From positions 1 to 31,736 of the forward strand of contig NZ_CALTUX010000023.1 of NCBI RefSeq assembly GCF_943912825.1: 31,736 nt of DNA, written 5' to 3'. A program made the translations under genes and the position numbers. Numbering within the stretch: position 1 is the stretch's first letter; every line of letters begins with the position of its first letter. Below, piece by piece: positions 22,603 to 30,802 of the stretch. The notes under the pieces were generated by a model that was not told where the DNA came from, searched no databases, and saw only the letters and a list, made by a program, of their open reading frames with translations. The DNA comes from an uncultured Anaerococcus sp. (lineage in GTDB: Bacteria; Bacillota; Clostridia; Tissierellales; Peptoniphilaceae).

Positions 22603-24900
22603 TTATCTAATCTTTTCTATAATCCTTGACCTGGTTTCAAATTCATCACTTGTGCCTGAGATTGAATTATTTTTCCTAGCAAGGTCTGACATTTGGTCTA
22701 GGACTTCTTTGGCCTTGTCTAAATCGCCAGTCTTTTCTTCTAATTTATCTATACCTTCTGCCTTATATCTTCTAAGGCCTGAGTCAAATTCATCATATTT
22801 TGCCTTATAGGTGTCAGATCCTTCTTTTAATTTTAAAGCTCCTGCCCTTAGGTCCAGGATTCCTTTATTTAGGTCATTTAGACCTTGGGCCATTGGATTT
22901 AAAGCCTTGTCATTTATAGATGTTAGGTCTTTTAGGGCCTTAGATCTTTCATTAAATTCACTTAGGCCACCTGCCAATTGTTCTGAGCCTGTCTTTAATT
23001 CTTCTGATTTTGAATCAAGAAGATTTAAGGCTTGGGCAAGTTTTTCTACACCTTCCTTATTCCTGCTGGTGCCTGCTGCTAATTTCTCAGAGCCCGCCTT
23101 TAATTTAGAAAGTCCTTGGTCTAATTGGTCGAAGGCCCCGGCTAATTTCATCAAACCACTTGATTCTAAGCCTTGGTCAAGCTTGGCAAGTCCTGCTCCT
23201 AGGGCATCTGATGCCTGGTTTAAGTCTTCCTTTGAAGCATTTACTTGACTAGCCATTTCTGCTAAGCCTTGATTTAATTTACCCAGACCTGATGTAAGGT
23301 CATTTGATGATTGACTTAATTGATTTAAGCCAGCTGAGATACCAGCATTTACCTTGGCACTTGCAGCAAGATTTGCAGCATCCTTATAAAGTCCACTTTG
23401 GATGGCCCTTAGGCTTTCTATCTCTCCTGTCAATGACCCGTCAAGGTTTTTCTCCTCTAGACTTGCTATTTGATTTTCAAGCATACCTGCCTTTTCATTT
23501 ATACTTGCTAGGGTTGCTTGGCTAGATGGGGCATTTTGGCTTGCCTCATTTAGTTTTTCAAGACCTCCTGCAAGACTAGCTTGAGACTTGCTTGCCTCTT
23601 CTAAGCCAGCACTTAACTTATTTAAGGACTCAGCCATAGGATCTATTTTTTGGCTAAAGTCATCAATTCCTGCCTTTAGGTCCTTGATGCCCTTAGCAAA
23701 TTCTGCCAAATCATTTCCATCAGATCCCTCAGATATTTTTTCTTTCATACTTACAAGGCCCTGGCTAAGCTCGTTAATTCCAGCATCCAGGTCATTTGCT
23801 CCTTGATTTAGGCCATCAGCGCCTTGCAAAAGGGCAGCTATATTTGAATTTATTTCAGCTACACCTCCTGTATATTGGCCAAGGCCTGCATTTAGCCTTG
23901 CCCCTCCATTATTTAGGGCACTTATGGCTTCTTGCATTGGGCCTATCTTTGCTGGAAGTCCTGCAAGGGCACCATTCATCTGATCAAAGCCGGCCTTTAA
24001 TCTTTGGGACCCATTTGCTAGCTTATCAGCTCCACCTGCAAGGTCTCCTAGGCCTTGATTTAGGCTAGCTGATCCTTGCTTAAGCTTAGCTGATGCATCG
24101 ACTAATTTGCCTGCATTTGCTGTTAATTGGCCTATGCCTTGGTCTAGGCCATCAAGGGAATCCAAAGTCTTGCCATCTTGGAAAATTTCATTGGTAATTA
24201 CAAGATATGCCTCGCTTGGCTTGAAATTTTCAACATCCATCTCAATTTCAATTTCATGTTTAAACTTATCAAGCTTATCTCCATCAAGGATTCCATCGAA
24301 ATTATCCTTCATTCCAGGTGTTAGGATGCCAGTAACTATCTGGTTTTTGCCATCTTTTATAATCTTTGCAGAATCAGCCTTGATATTTTTAACCTGGTCA
24401 TCAGCAAAGGTCATCTCACTTGCAACTAGATAAGGTGAGTAGATAATTTTTCCTGACTTAAGGCTAGATTTTACTTTATTATGGGCAGTTATGGTGATTT
24501 TTAACTTACCTGATTTGCCATCTAGGTCCTTATAAGTTATATCCTTACCGTCAAGTTGGTATTTTATTTCCACATCCACCGGCAAGTCCTTGTCAGTCTT
24601 ACCTTGGTAGTAAAAGTCTTTCACATCTCCATCTATGTCAATCTGTCCATCCTTAGCCTCGATTTTTTCATCAGTCTCTAGATTTTTGATATCTTTAAGG
24701 TCTGATTTATCCTTAAGCTTGGCCTTCTCATCCTTATTTATCCAAACAGAAACGGTCTTATCTTTAATCTCCCCTGCTTCCTTGCTTACATAAACTGTCT
24801 CGTTTTTGCTAGCCTTAGGCTCAGCAGCGTAAGCTATATTGCCTCCAAGGATTGCGCTTACGCTTAAAACTGCAAGGGCCTTTGTAAATTTTTTATTCAT
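22603..24900 (-). CDS. Secreted Leu-x-x-Gly heptad-repeat protein, partner of an MMPL transporter
   Basis: A 765-residue exported protein. The N-terminus is a signal peptide cut near AYA-AEP. A mixed alpha/beta region follows to about 250. From there to about 740 are dense x-x-x-Leu-x-x-Gly heptads (LNQGLGDLAGGADKLANGS and many more) that should form long helical bundles. Such repeats are typical of YhgE/Pip-like proteins and of partners of MMPL exporters. Unlike YhgE it ends without a membrane helix, so it is a soluble or cell-wall-zone protein. ATG at 24906 touches the AAAGGAA site, so the ATG at 24900 is preferred. It overlaps the end of the transporter gene. Function unknown beyond a likely part in export or envelope remodelling. 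Confidence 0.75.
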   Translation of the reverse strand: MNKKFTKALAVLSVSAILGGNIAYAAEPKASKNETVYVSKEAGEIKDKTVSVWINKDEKAKLKDKSDLKDIKNLETDEKIEAKDGQIDIDGDVKDFYYQGKTDKDLPVDVEIKYQLDGKDITYKDLDGKSGKLKITITAHNKVKSSLKSGKIIYSPYLVASEMTFADDQVKNIKADSAKIIKDGKNQIVTGILTPGMKDNFDGILDGDKLDKFKHEIEIEMDVENFKPSEAYLVITNEIFQDGKTLDSLDGLDQGIGQLTANAGKLVDASAKLKQGSASLNQGLGDLAGGADKLANGSQRLKAGFDQMNGALAGLPAKIGPMQEAISALNNGGARLNAGLGQYTGGVAEINSNIAALLQGADGLNQGANDLDAGINELSQGLVSMKEKISEGSDGNDLAEFAKGIKDLKAGIDDFSQKIDPMAESLNKLSAGLEEASKSQASLAGGLEKLNEASQNAPSSQATLASINEKAGMLENQIASLEEKNLDGSLTGEIESLRAIQSGLYKDAANLAASAKVNAGISAGLNQLSQSSNDLTSGLGKLNQGLAEMASQVNASKEDLNQASDALGAGLAKLDQGLESSGLMKLAGAFDQLDQGLSKLKAGSEKLAAGTSRNKEGVEKLAQALNLLDSKSEELKTGSEQLAGGLSEFNERSKALKDLTSINDKALNPMAQGLNDLNKGILDLRAGALKLKEGSDTYKAKYDEFDSGLRRYKAEGIDKLEEKTGDLDKAKEVLDQMSDLARKNNSISGTSDEFETRSRIIEKIR

Positions 24901-26965
24901 TTTCATTTCCTTTCTTTAATCCTTTAGTAGTTTTTTCTATAAATGGAAGGGTCATTCCAATTATTGCTGGTAGGAAGATAATAATTACAAGCATTGAAAT
25001 TATCGCACCCCTTGCCAAGAAAATACAAATAGTTGATACAATCTCCATTTTTGAATAGATACCAACACCGATTGTCGCCGCAAAAAAGGCTAGGGCTGAT
25101 GTAACAATTGATTTTGATGTTTCCCTGACTGAAAGGTCGAGGGCCTTTTCTAGGTCTCTGTGCTTTTTATATTCAAAGAGGAACCTATCCATCATCAAGA
25201 TTGAATAGTCAATTGTTGAGCCTAATTGAACTACCCCTATAATTATCGATGTGATAAATGGGATGGTGTGACCAAAATAAAATGGGATTCCCATATTTAT
25301 AAAAATAGCTAACTCAATTGCAGCAATCAAAACTATTGGAATTGCAAGTGACTTAAAGACTAGGGCAATGATTAAAAATACCACTGCGATTGATACGATA
25401 TTTACCATCTTAAAGTCCCTGTCTGATAATATTGTCAAATCCTTGGTAAGGACTGCCTCACCAGTGAGCTTGCCCTCTGGATCATGGGCCTTTACAATCT
25501 TATCTATAGCTGCAATTTGCTTATTTACCTCATCTGAGGCTGTCTGATATTTGGAATTTACCATTATCATCTGATAGCCAGCTTGCTCAAAATTCTTCTT
25601 AAGCTTATCTGGCAAATATTCGCTAGGTAGGGTTAGGCCTGTCATAGAATTTATGCTAAGGACATTGTTAACCCCATCCACATTTTCAATTTCTTCGATC
25701 ATGGAATTAATAGAAGTCTTTGAAAGGTCATCTTTTACAACTATAAAGTGGCTTGAGGCCATGTTGTAGTCCTTTTTCATCTTATTTAGGGCAACTATTG
25801 AGTCCAAATCTTGAGGAAGGGACCTATCTAGGTTGTAATAAAGGTCAGTATTTCTTGCCCCGTAGATAGCTGGTATAAACAAAATCAAAAATACTATAAA
25901 GAGTTTCTTCCTATGTTTAATTGTAAAATTGGCTGTTCTTTCAAAACTAGGTAGGTAGACCTTGTGGTTAAACCTATTTACAAGTTTTTCTGCCAGCAAA
26001 ATCATTGGTGGTAAGACAACCACTGTTGAAATAAGGCCCAAAAGCACGCCCTTACTCATTACCAGGCCAATATCTTTACCAAGGCCTAATTGCATAAGTA
26101 AGAGGACCAAAAATCCTGCAAAGGTAGTAAGGGATGAGGCAAAGATTGATGCAAGGGTTGAATCGATGGCCTTGGCCATAGCCTCGTTTTTACTTTCATT
26201 TTTCTTCTTCTTTTCTACATACCTGTGATAGAGGAAAATCGAATAGTCAGTAGTAACAGCCAGCTGCAAAACAGCTGCAATAGCCTTGGTAATATAGGAA
26301 ATTTCCCCAAGGAATAAGTTAGTCCCAAAGTTATACAAAATCGCATAGCCAATATTTAGCATAAACAAAAATGGGATAATAGTTGATTCATTGGCAAAGG
26401 ATAAGACCACAAGGGCAAGGGCAACAGCCAAAGCCACATAGATTGGAGTTTCCTTATCAATCAAATCCTTGGTATCCTTAACCAAAGAAGAAATCCCGCT
26501 TAGGTATTTTTCCTTAGACTCAAGAGCCTTGATTGCATCAATAGCCTCCATTGTCCTTATAGATGAAGATGATTCAGAAAATTTAACCATAAGTAGGGTA
26601 GAATCCTCCGCATAAAAGGCATCCCTAATTTTATCTGGCAAAAATTCATTCGGAACCGTATCGCCAAGTATAGACGACTTGGAAATTACATCCTCCACTC
26701 CATCAATCTTAAGGATTTCATTTTTAAGCACATCCGCATCGTGGTCGCTCCCCTTAAGGATGAGCATGCCCGTAGCAGCATTTTTAAAATCCTTATCCAA
26801 GATTTCCTGGCCCTGGGTAGACTCTAGATCAGCTGGCAAATATGACAAGATATCATAATTGACACCAGTAGCCTTATATCCTATCCAAGAAGGAATGAGC
26901 AATAAGGTCATAATAAGTAAAACTAATCTTGGATGATAGGAAATAAATTTAGATATTTTTTTCAT
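24893..26965 (-). CDS. MMPL/RND-superfamily transporter
   Basis: A 690-residue membrane protein with the two-fold RND plan: a helix at residues 14-34, an outer domain, five helices (about 173-325), a second leading helix near 355, a second outer domain and five more helices to the end. Each half has the charged D-Y pair of MMPL proteins in its core helix (TTDYSIFLYHRY at D240, STIDYSILMMDRF at D586), expected to carry protons. The cargo may be lipid or a lipid-linked compound. A GTG at 27007 would add 14 residues, but AAGGAAG lies at ideal distance from the ATG at 26965. The downstream heptad-repeat gene overlaps its end, so the two are made together. Confidence 0.87.
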   Translation of the reverse strand: MKKISKFISYHPRLVLLIMTLLLIPSWIGYKATGVNYDILSYLPADLESTQGQEILDKDFKNAATGMLILKGSDHDADVLKNEILKIDGVEDVISKSSILGDTVPNEFLPDKIRDAFYAEDSTLLMVKFSESSSSIRTMEAIDAIKALESKEKYLSGISSLVKDTKDLIDKETPIYVALAVALALVVLSFANESTIIPFLFMLNIGYAILYNFGTNLFLGEISYITKAIAAVLQLAVTTDYSIFLYHRYVEKKKKNESKNEAMAKAIDSTLASIFASSLTTFAGFLVLLLMQLGLGKDIGLVMSKGVLLGLISTVVVLPPMILLAEKLVNRFNHKVYLPSFERTANFTIKHRKKLFIVFLILFIPAIYGARNTDLYYNLDRSLPQDLDSIVALNKMKKDYNMASSHFIVVKDDLSKTSINSMIEEIENVDGVNNVLSINSMTGLTLPSEYLPDKLKKNFEQAGYQMIMVNSKYQTASDEVNKQIAAIDKIVKAHDPEGKLTGEAVLTKDLTILSDRDFKMVNIVSIAVVFLIIALVFKSLAIPIVLIAAIELAIFINMGIPFYFGHTIPFITSIIIGVVQLGSTIDYSILMMDRFLFEYKKHRDLEKALDLSVRETSKSIVTSALAFFAATIGVGIYSKMEIVSTICIFLARGAIISMLVIIIFLPAIIGMTLPFIEKTTKGLKKGNENE

Positions 26966-27007
26966 TTCTAACTTCCTTTCTAAAATCGGACTAAATAATT
27001 TAGTCAC

Positions 27008-27175
27008 AAGCTAAGACCTAAAAGAAATTTCTTAAGATTGGCTTTTATGAAATATTTCTACTAGTAAAAGGCATTTAATAAGTTATGATTCATAATATAT
27101 TATTTACACTTTATTAAGAAGTTAATATTATAAATATTTTAAAGTTATCTTTTAAGAAATTATAGGTCTTAACTT
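27008..27175. repeat. Imperfect inverted repeat upstream of the MMPL operon
   Basis: The left arm 27008-27037 (AAGCTAAGACCTAAAAGAAA then TTTCTTAAGA) and the right arm 27148-27175 (complement AAGTTAAGACCTATAATTTC then TTAAAAGA) match at most positions and are about 110 bases apart. The space between is very AT-rich and has several TATAAT-like boxes. It could be a pair of operator sites for an unlinked regulator, or the ends of a small decayed element. The region 26966-27490 has no gene that I can support. Confidence 0.5.
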
Positions 27176-27369
27176 ATATATCTTGAAATATAATTTTCAT
27201 GTCCTGGCTATATAATACACCCGCCAATATAATGTTCAAGTTTTGAAATAATATGATTTATAATTAATAAAATAAAAACATTTATCTATTATTGAAAAAA
27301 AGTCCTAATTCAAGCCAAAAGACCAAGAAAAAAATATTTTAAAAAAATTAGATTTTATAAAAAAAAATA

Positions 27370-27395
27370 TAAAAAACCCTAGCCGAGCTAGGGTT
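27370..27395 (-). terminator. Terminator of ldh
   Basis: AACCCTAGC (27375-27383) and GCTAGGGTT (27387-27395) with a three-base loop, followed on the minus strand by six T, then more T-rich sequence. It is about 100 bases past the ldh stop. Confidence 0.85.
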
Positions 27396-27490
27396 AATAG
27401 TGTAATAATAGTTAATATTTAGTTAAATGTATTTGTGGGATTTGCCAATTATAGCTTGACTATGGCTATTTTCAAATACTAGTGAGCCTA

Positions 27491-28438
27491 TTAATCGTAT
27501 AGGCCTGCATCCTCCATTACCTTTCTTAGGGTAGCGGCAGATTTGTCCATTCTTTCTTGCTCTGTATCTGTTAAAGGCACGTCGATTACCCATTTTGCCC
27601 CATCCTTGCCGATTACTGTTGGCACTCCTATATAGATATCCTTTTGGCCATATTCGCCGTCAAGATAGGATGAAGTTGAGTAAACTGCCTTCTCATCGTT
27701 GATTATAGCTTGGGCTAGGCGGGCTAGGGCTGCTCCTATACCGTAGAAGGTTGCACCCTTCTTATTAATAATCTCATAGGCTGCATTTTTAACCTTATCG
27801 AAAGTAGCTAATAGCTCCATCTCATCGACTTGCGAATGCTTAGACACCCATTCGTATAGAGGAAGGCCACCTATATTGGTATGGCTCCAAACAGGGAATT
27901 CTGTATCTCCATGCTCACCTAGGATATAGGTATCCACACTTCTTGGATCGATTCCAACAAGTTTGGCTATTTCCTTCTTAAACCTAGATGTATCAAGGCT
28001 TGTACCAGATCCTATAACCTTGTTGCAGTCTGCTCCTGAATATTTCCAGGTAGCGTAAGTTAGGATATCAACAGGGTTGGCAGCTACTAGGTAGATTCCT
28101 TCAAAACCTGAATCCTTAATCTTGCCAATCATATCCTTAAAAATCTTCAAATTCTTATCCACAAGGTCTAGACGGGTTTCGCCTGGCTTTTGTGGGGCAC
28201 CTGCTGTAATTACAACAAGCTCAGCATCAGCACAATCGCTATAGTCTGCCTTATAAATCTTCTTAGGTCTTGCAAAGCTTAAAACATCAGATAAGTCCAT
28301 GGCATCGCCCTCAGCCTTATTCTCGTTGATATCAATGATTCCTAGCTCTCTGCCGATGCCCCAAAGGGTAGCAGCATAAGCAAAAGATGAACCAACAGCT
28401 CCATCACCAATTAATATAATCTTACTATCTTTAATCAT
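27491..28438 (-). CDS. ldh: L-lactate dehydrogenase
   Basis: A 315-residue NAD-dependent L-lactate dehydrogenase, reducing pyruvate to lactate to regain NAD during sugar fermentation. It shows the Rossmann motif IGDGAVGSS, the substrate-loop residues Q83 and R89 (PQKPGETRLD; Q marks lactate rather than malate), D149 and R152 (LDTSRF), and the catalytic H176 (GEHGDTEFP). A TTG at 28453 would add five residues, but AAAGGA is correctly spaced only for the ATG at 28438. Single gene with its own terminator. Confidence 0.95.
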   Translation of the reverse strand: MIKDSKIILIGDGAVGSSFAYAATLWGIGRELGIIDINENKAEGDAMDLSDVLSFARPKKIYKADYSDCADAELVVITAGAPQKPGETRLDLVDKNLKIFKDMIGKIKDSGFEGIYLVAANPVDILTYATWKYSGADCNKVIGSGTSLDTSRFKKEIAKLVGIDPRSVDTYILGEHGDTEFPVWSHTNIGGLPLYEWVSKHSQVDEMELLATFDKVKNAAYEIINKKGATFYGIGAALARLAQAIINDEKAVYSTSSYLDGEYGQKDIYIGVPTVIGKDGAKWVIDVPLTDTEQERMDKSAATLRKVMEDAGLYD

Positions 28439-28508
28439 TATTTTTCCTTTCAATCTATTCTACTCATCGTTTCTATAATCATTTTATCAAAAATAAAAAA
28501 ACTTACTA

Positions 28509-28520
28509 TGACCTAGGTCA
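28509..28520. promoter_or_regulatory. Perfect 12-bp palindrome upstream of ldh
   Basis: TGACCTAGGTCA is fully self-complementary and lies 71 bases before the ldh start in the gap after cutC. It has no T-tail, so it is unlikely to be a terminator; it resembles a dimeric repressor or activator site. It does not match the Rex consensus that often controls ldh. Confidence 0.45.
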
Positions 28521-28537
28521 CAAAAAGGAAAAATATT

Positions 28538-29251
28538 TTAAAGCGAATCGAGAACTTCCTTAGCCATCTCAATATCTATGCCACTTGCATAGGAATAATC
28601 AGAAAAATCCCCTCCAAAATTATCATAATCAATTTCAGTTTGGTAATAGGATCTGGCTGACATATGGAAAGACTCAATCCCAGTTTTTTCGTAAATCTCC
28701 TTGATATTTGAAGAATTTATTCCAGAACCTACCATGATTTCAATTTTATGGCCGTATTTTTCTTGCAAATCTCTAATTAAATCAAGTCCATCAACAGCCT
28801 TGGCCTTCTTGCCAGATGTAAGAATTCTCTCAACTCCCATCTTAATCAAGCCTTCAACCTGATTTTCCCCACCAATTGAATAATCAAAGGCCCTGTGAAA
28901 AGCCACAGACTTTGGATAGGCGAGATAGGTAAGTTCCTTCATAGTTTCTATATCAATTCGCCCATCAGCATCAAGGACCCCAAAGACAAAGCCATGGATT
29001 TTCATATCCTTAAAGGCCATAATCTCCTCCTTCATCTGGGCAATTTCTAGCCCATCATAGGTAAAATGCCCAGGACGAGGCCTAATCATCACATATTTTT
29101 CAATATCAAATTCTTCACAAAGCCTCACAAGGCCCACAGACGGAGTAAGTCCATCAAGGTCAAGAGCTGAACAAATCTCAACCCTATCAGCTCCAGCAAC
29201 CACAGCCGAAATCATAGAATCATAAGAATCAATACACACTTCTAATTTCAT
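28538..29251 (-). CDS. cutC: CutC family protein
   Basis: A 237-residue TIM-barrel protein of the CutC family. It starts LEVCIDSYDSMISAVVAGADRVEIC, and the family motif MIRPRPGHFTYDGLEI and VAFHRAFD follow; length is close to E. coli CutC (248). The family was linked to copper tolerance, but the direct role in copper handling is doubtful and its reaction is not settled. Strong AGGAGGGCTT ribosome site, eight bases past the hsdR remnant. Confidence 0.9.
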   Translation of the reverse strand: MKLEVCIDSYDSMISAVVAGADRVEICSALDLDGLTPSVGLVRLCEEFDIEKYVMIRPRPGHFTYDGLEIAQMKEEIMAFKDMKIHGFVFGVLDADGRIDIETMKELTYLAYPKSVAFHRAFDYSIGGENQVEGLIKMGVERILTSGKKAKAVDGLDLIRDLQEKYGHKIEIMVGSGINSSNIKEIYEKTGIESFHMSARSYYQTEIDYDNFGGDFSDYSYASGIDIEMAKEVLDSL

Positions 29252-29259
29252 AAGCCCTC

Positions 29260-29736
29260 CTAAATATTATCCTGCCTCAAATTCTTATAAAGACCTGGTA
29301 TAAAAAGTCCCAAGACCTCTTTTTGTATATCCTTATTGTCCAAAAGCAAGCTATAAAAATCCCTATTTTGGTCAAAGCCAGCAATCAAGGCATCTTCTAC
29401 ATTAGAATAAAAGGAAAATCTAAAGTCATCTTCGCTATTGTTTCTCGCAGACTTTCTAAGGTCATCAGATTTCATCATCAAGTCCCTAATCTGGATAATA
29501 GCCCTTGATGCCTCATCCACATCCAGATTCAACCCAGTCCTAGCATTGATGTCATCAATTATTTCAGAAAGCTTTTTCTTATTATCAGCCCCTAGGCTTC
29601 CCCCTCCCATATTCATGGTTTCATAGGTCACATATGACTGGAGGACACCGATGATAAAGCCCTCCTCGATGGCTTGCTTCATGGAATATAGGTGAAAGGC
29701 CAGCTCTCGGCCCTGATTATCCTTGCTTCCAAACAT
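29260..29736 (-). pseudogene. hsdR: Remnant of a type I restriction HsdR subunit
   Basis: A 158-residue reading frame that joins two separate parts of HsdR. Residues 1-40 (FGSKDNQGRELAFHLYSMKQ, AIEEGFIIGVLQSYVTYE) match the helicase-core segment usually written AFHLYSMKQAIEEGFILxVLxNYTTY. From about residue 50 (KKKLSEIIDDINARTGLNLD, ALIAGFDQNRDFYSLLLDN) it matches the C-terminal end. The nuclease domain, the first helicase part and several hundred residues in between are gone. There is no ribosome site before the ATG and a stop lies just upstream. No hsdM or hsdS gene is in the window. It may still be translated, but it cannot be a working restriction enzyme. Confidence 0.7.
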
Positions 29737-29757
29737 CTTATATTTTTTAAATTAGCT

Positions 29758-30198
29758 TTAGAAAAATTTATGGTAGAAGCATGCAGAATCTTTCAAATCC
29801 CAAGCGCCTTGTTTTACATAAAAATTATAGGCTCGAGAGTTTTTTAAAGTAGTGAAAAATGCACCGCTTATACCTCTTTCCTGCAATTCTTTTATACTTG
29901 TTTGGTAAAGTTTTTTTGCAAGACCTGTCCCCCTATATTTTTCAGAAATGAAAAACTCATCAATATAAAAAGTTGATTCAGTCGCATATCTTCTTATATG
30001 ACCAATTATTGCACCAATTATTTTATTTCCATCGACAATTAGATTGCCAAAAAATTTAGGAAAATCTAAAATATCGGTTAAGGATTCCAGGGCTGTTTCT
30101 ACTGTCCATTTATCATTCCAAGGTGGGTTATTATAGACATCTACCATTAACTTTGATAATTCTTCTAAATCTGATTTTGATATTTTTCTAATTTCCAA
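29758..30198 (-). CDS. GNAT family N-acetyltransferase
   Basis: A 146-residue GCN5-type acetyltransferase. The acetyl-CoA motif is EKYRGTGLAKKLYQTSIKEL (near residues 88-107), followed by the fourth-strand NSRAYNFYVKQGA motif. It would transfer acetyl from acetyl-CoA to an amine; the substrate is unknown, and the outline is like small aminoglycoside- or amino-acid-modifying members. The start codon is TTG, with an excellent GAGGAG site six bases upstream. Confidence 0.88.
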   Translation of the reverse strand: MEIRKISKSDLEELSKLMVDVYNNPPWNDKWTVETALESLTDILDFPKFFGNLIVDGNKIIGAIIGHIRRYATESTFYIDEFFISEKYRGTGLAKKLYQTSIKELQERGISGAFFTTLKNSRAYNFYVKQGAWDLKDSACFYHKFF

Positions 30199-30233
30199 AT
30201 TTTTCTCCTCGTGATTTATTAATCAAATTTATT

Positions 30234-30737
30234 TTATAATCCAAGTAACACCACTAACCAAGCCTGGACTATGGCTACTATTGGAATTAGTAATGGCATC
30301 AAGATAAAATGTTCCTTTATGGCCAAATGTTTCATCCAATTTCCAAATTTGTACCCCTCATGCCCTTCTGTGCCTGGTATGACTATCCTATCCTTGTACT
30401 TTCCTTGGAATAAAAATATATCCAACAAAAGAAAATCTCCAAAGTTTAATATTATCCACTGAATATAACTCATCCAGAAAAGATCTCTAAGTCCTCTTAT
30501 TCCCGTATGTAAAAGAGAGGCCACTCCATATATAAGTACGATTCCTGAAATTATAAATGTAAGTATTAAATTTATTCTTTTTTCTTCTTTTATCATCTTT
30601 ACTTGTGCCGAATTTTGTATTTCTTTTGGATAAGAATCGAAGAAAAATCTTGGGTTAATCAGTACAAAAGCTGCCACTGAACCGTTAAAGATAGCAGCCA
30701 TTGCAATTCCATCTAATATTGCTCTTGTTATATCCAT
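30234..30737 (-). CDS. Four-helix membrane protein of unknown function
   Basis: I do not recognise this 167-residue protein. It has four hydrophobic helices (about 6-28, 54-76, 86-110 and 143-166). Between helices 3 and 4 lies a polar loop with KYKDRIVIPGTEGHEGYKFG, and helix 3 carries an Asp (NFGDFLLLD). The strong AAGGAG site and a clean reading frame argue that it is real. It lies between the hydrolase and the acetyltransferase on the same strand, with gaps of 65 and 35 bases. Confidence 0.75.
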   Translation of the reverse strand: MDITRAILDGIAMAAIFNGSVAAFVLINPRFFFDSYPKEIQNSAQVKMIKEEKRINLILTFIISGIVLIYGVASLLHTGIRGLRDLFWMSYIQWIILNFGDFLLLDIFLFQGKYKDRIVIPGTEGHEGYKFGNWMKHLAIKEHFILMPLLIPIVAIVQAWLVVLLGL

Positions 30738-30802
30738 AACATTCTCCTTATTTGTTTTCTAAAAAGACCCTCTTTTAAACTTTTCATATACCCTTATTAA
30801 TA

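Noticed and set aside
22811..24433. Several plus-strand ORFs of 70-145 residues opposite the heptad-repeat gene
   Set aside because: They come from the repetitive Leu/Gly codons read backwards; no ribosome sites and no recognisable domains.
27005..27007. GTG start for the MMPL transporter
   Set aside because: No ribosome site precedes it, while the ATG at 26965 has AAGGAAG at good distance and begins directly at the usual N-terminal helix.
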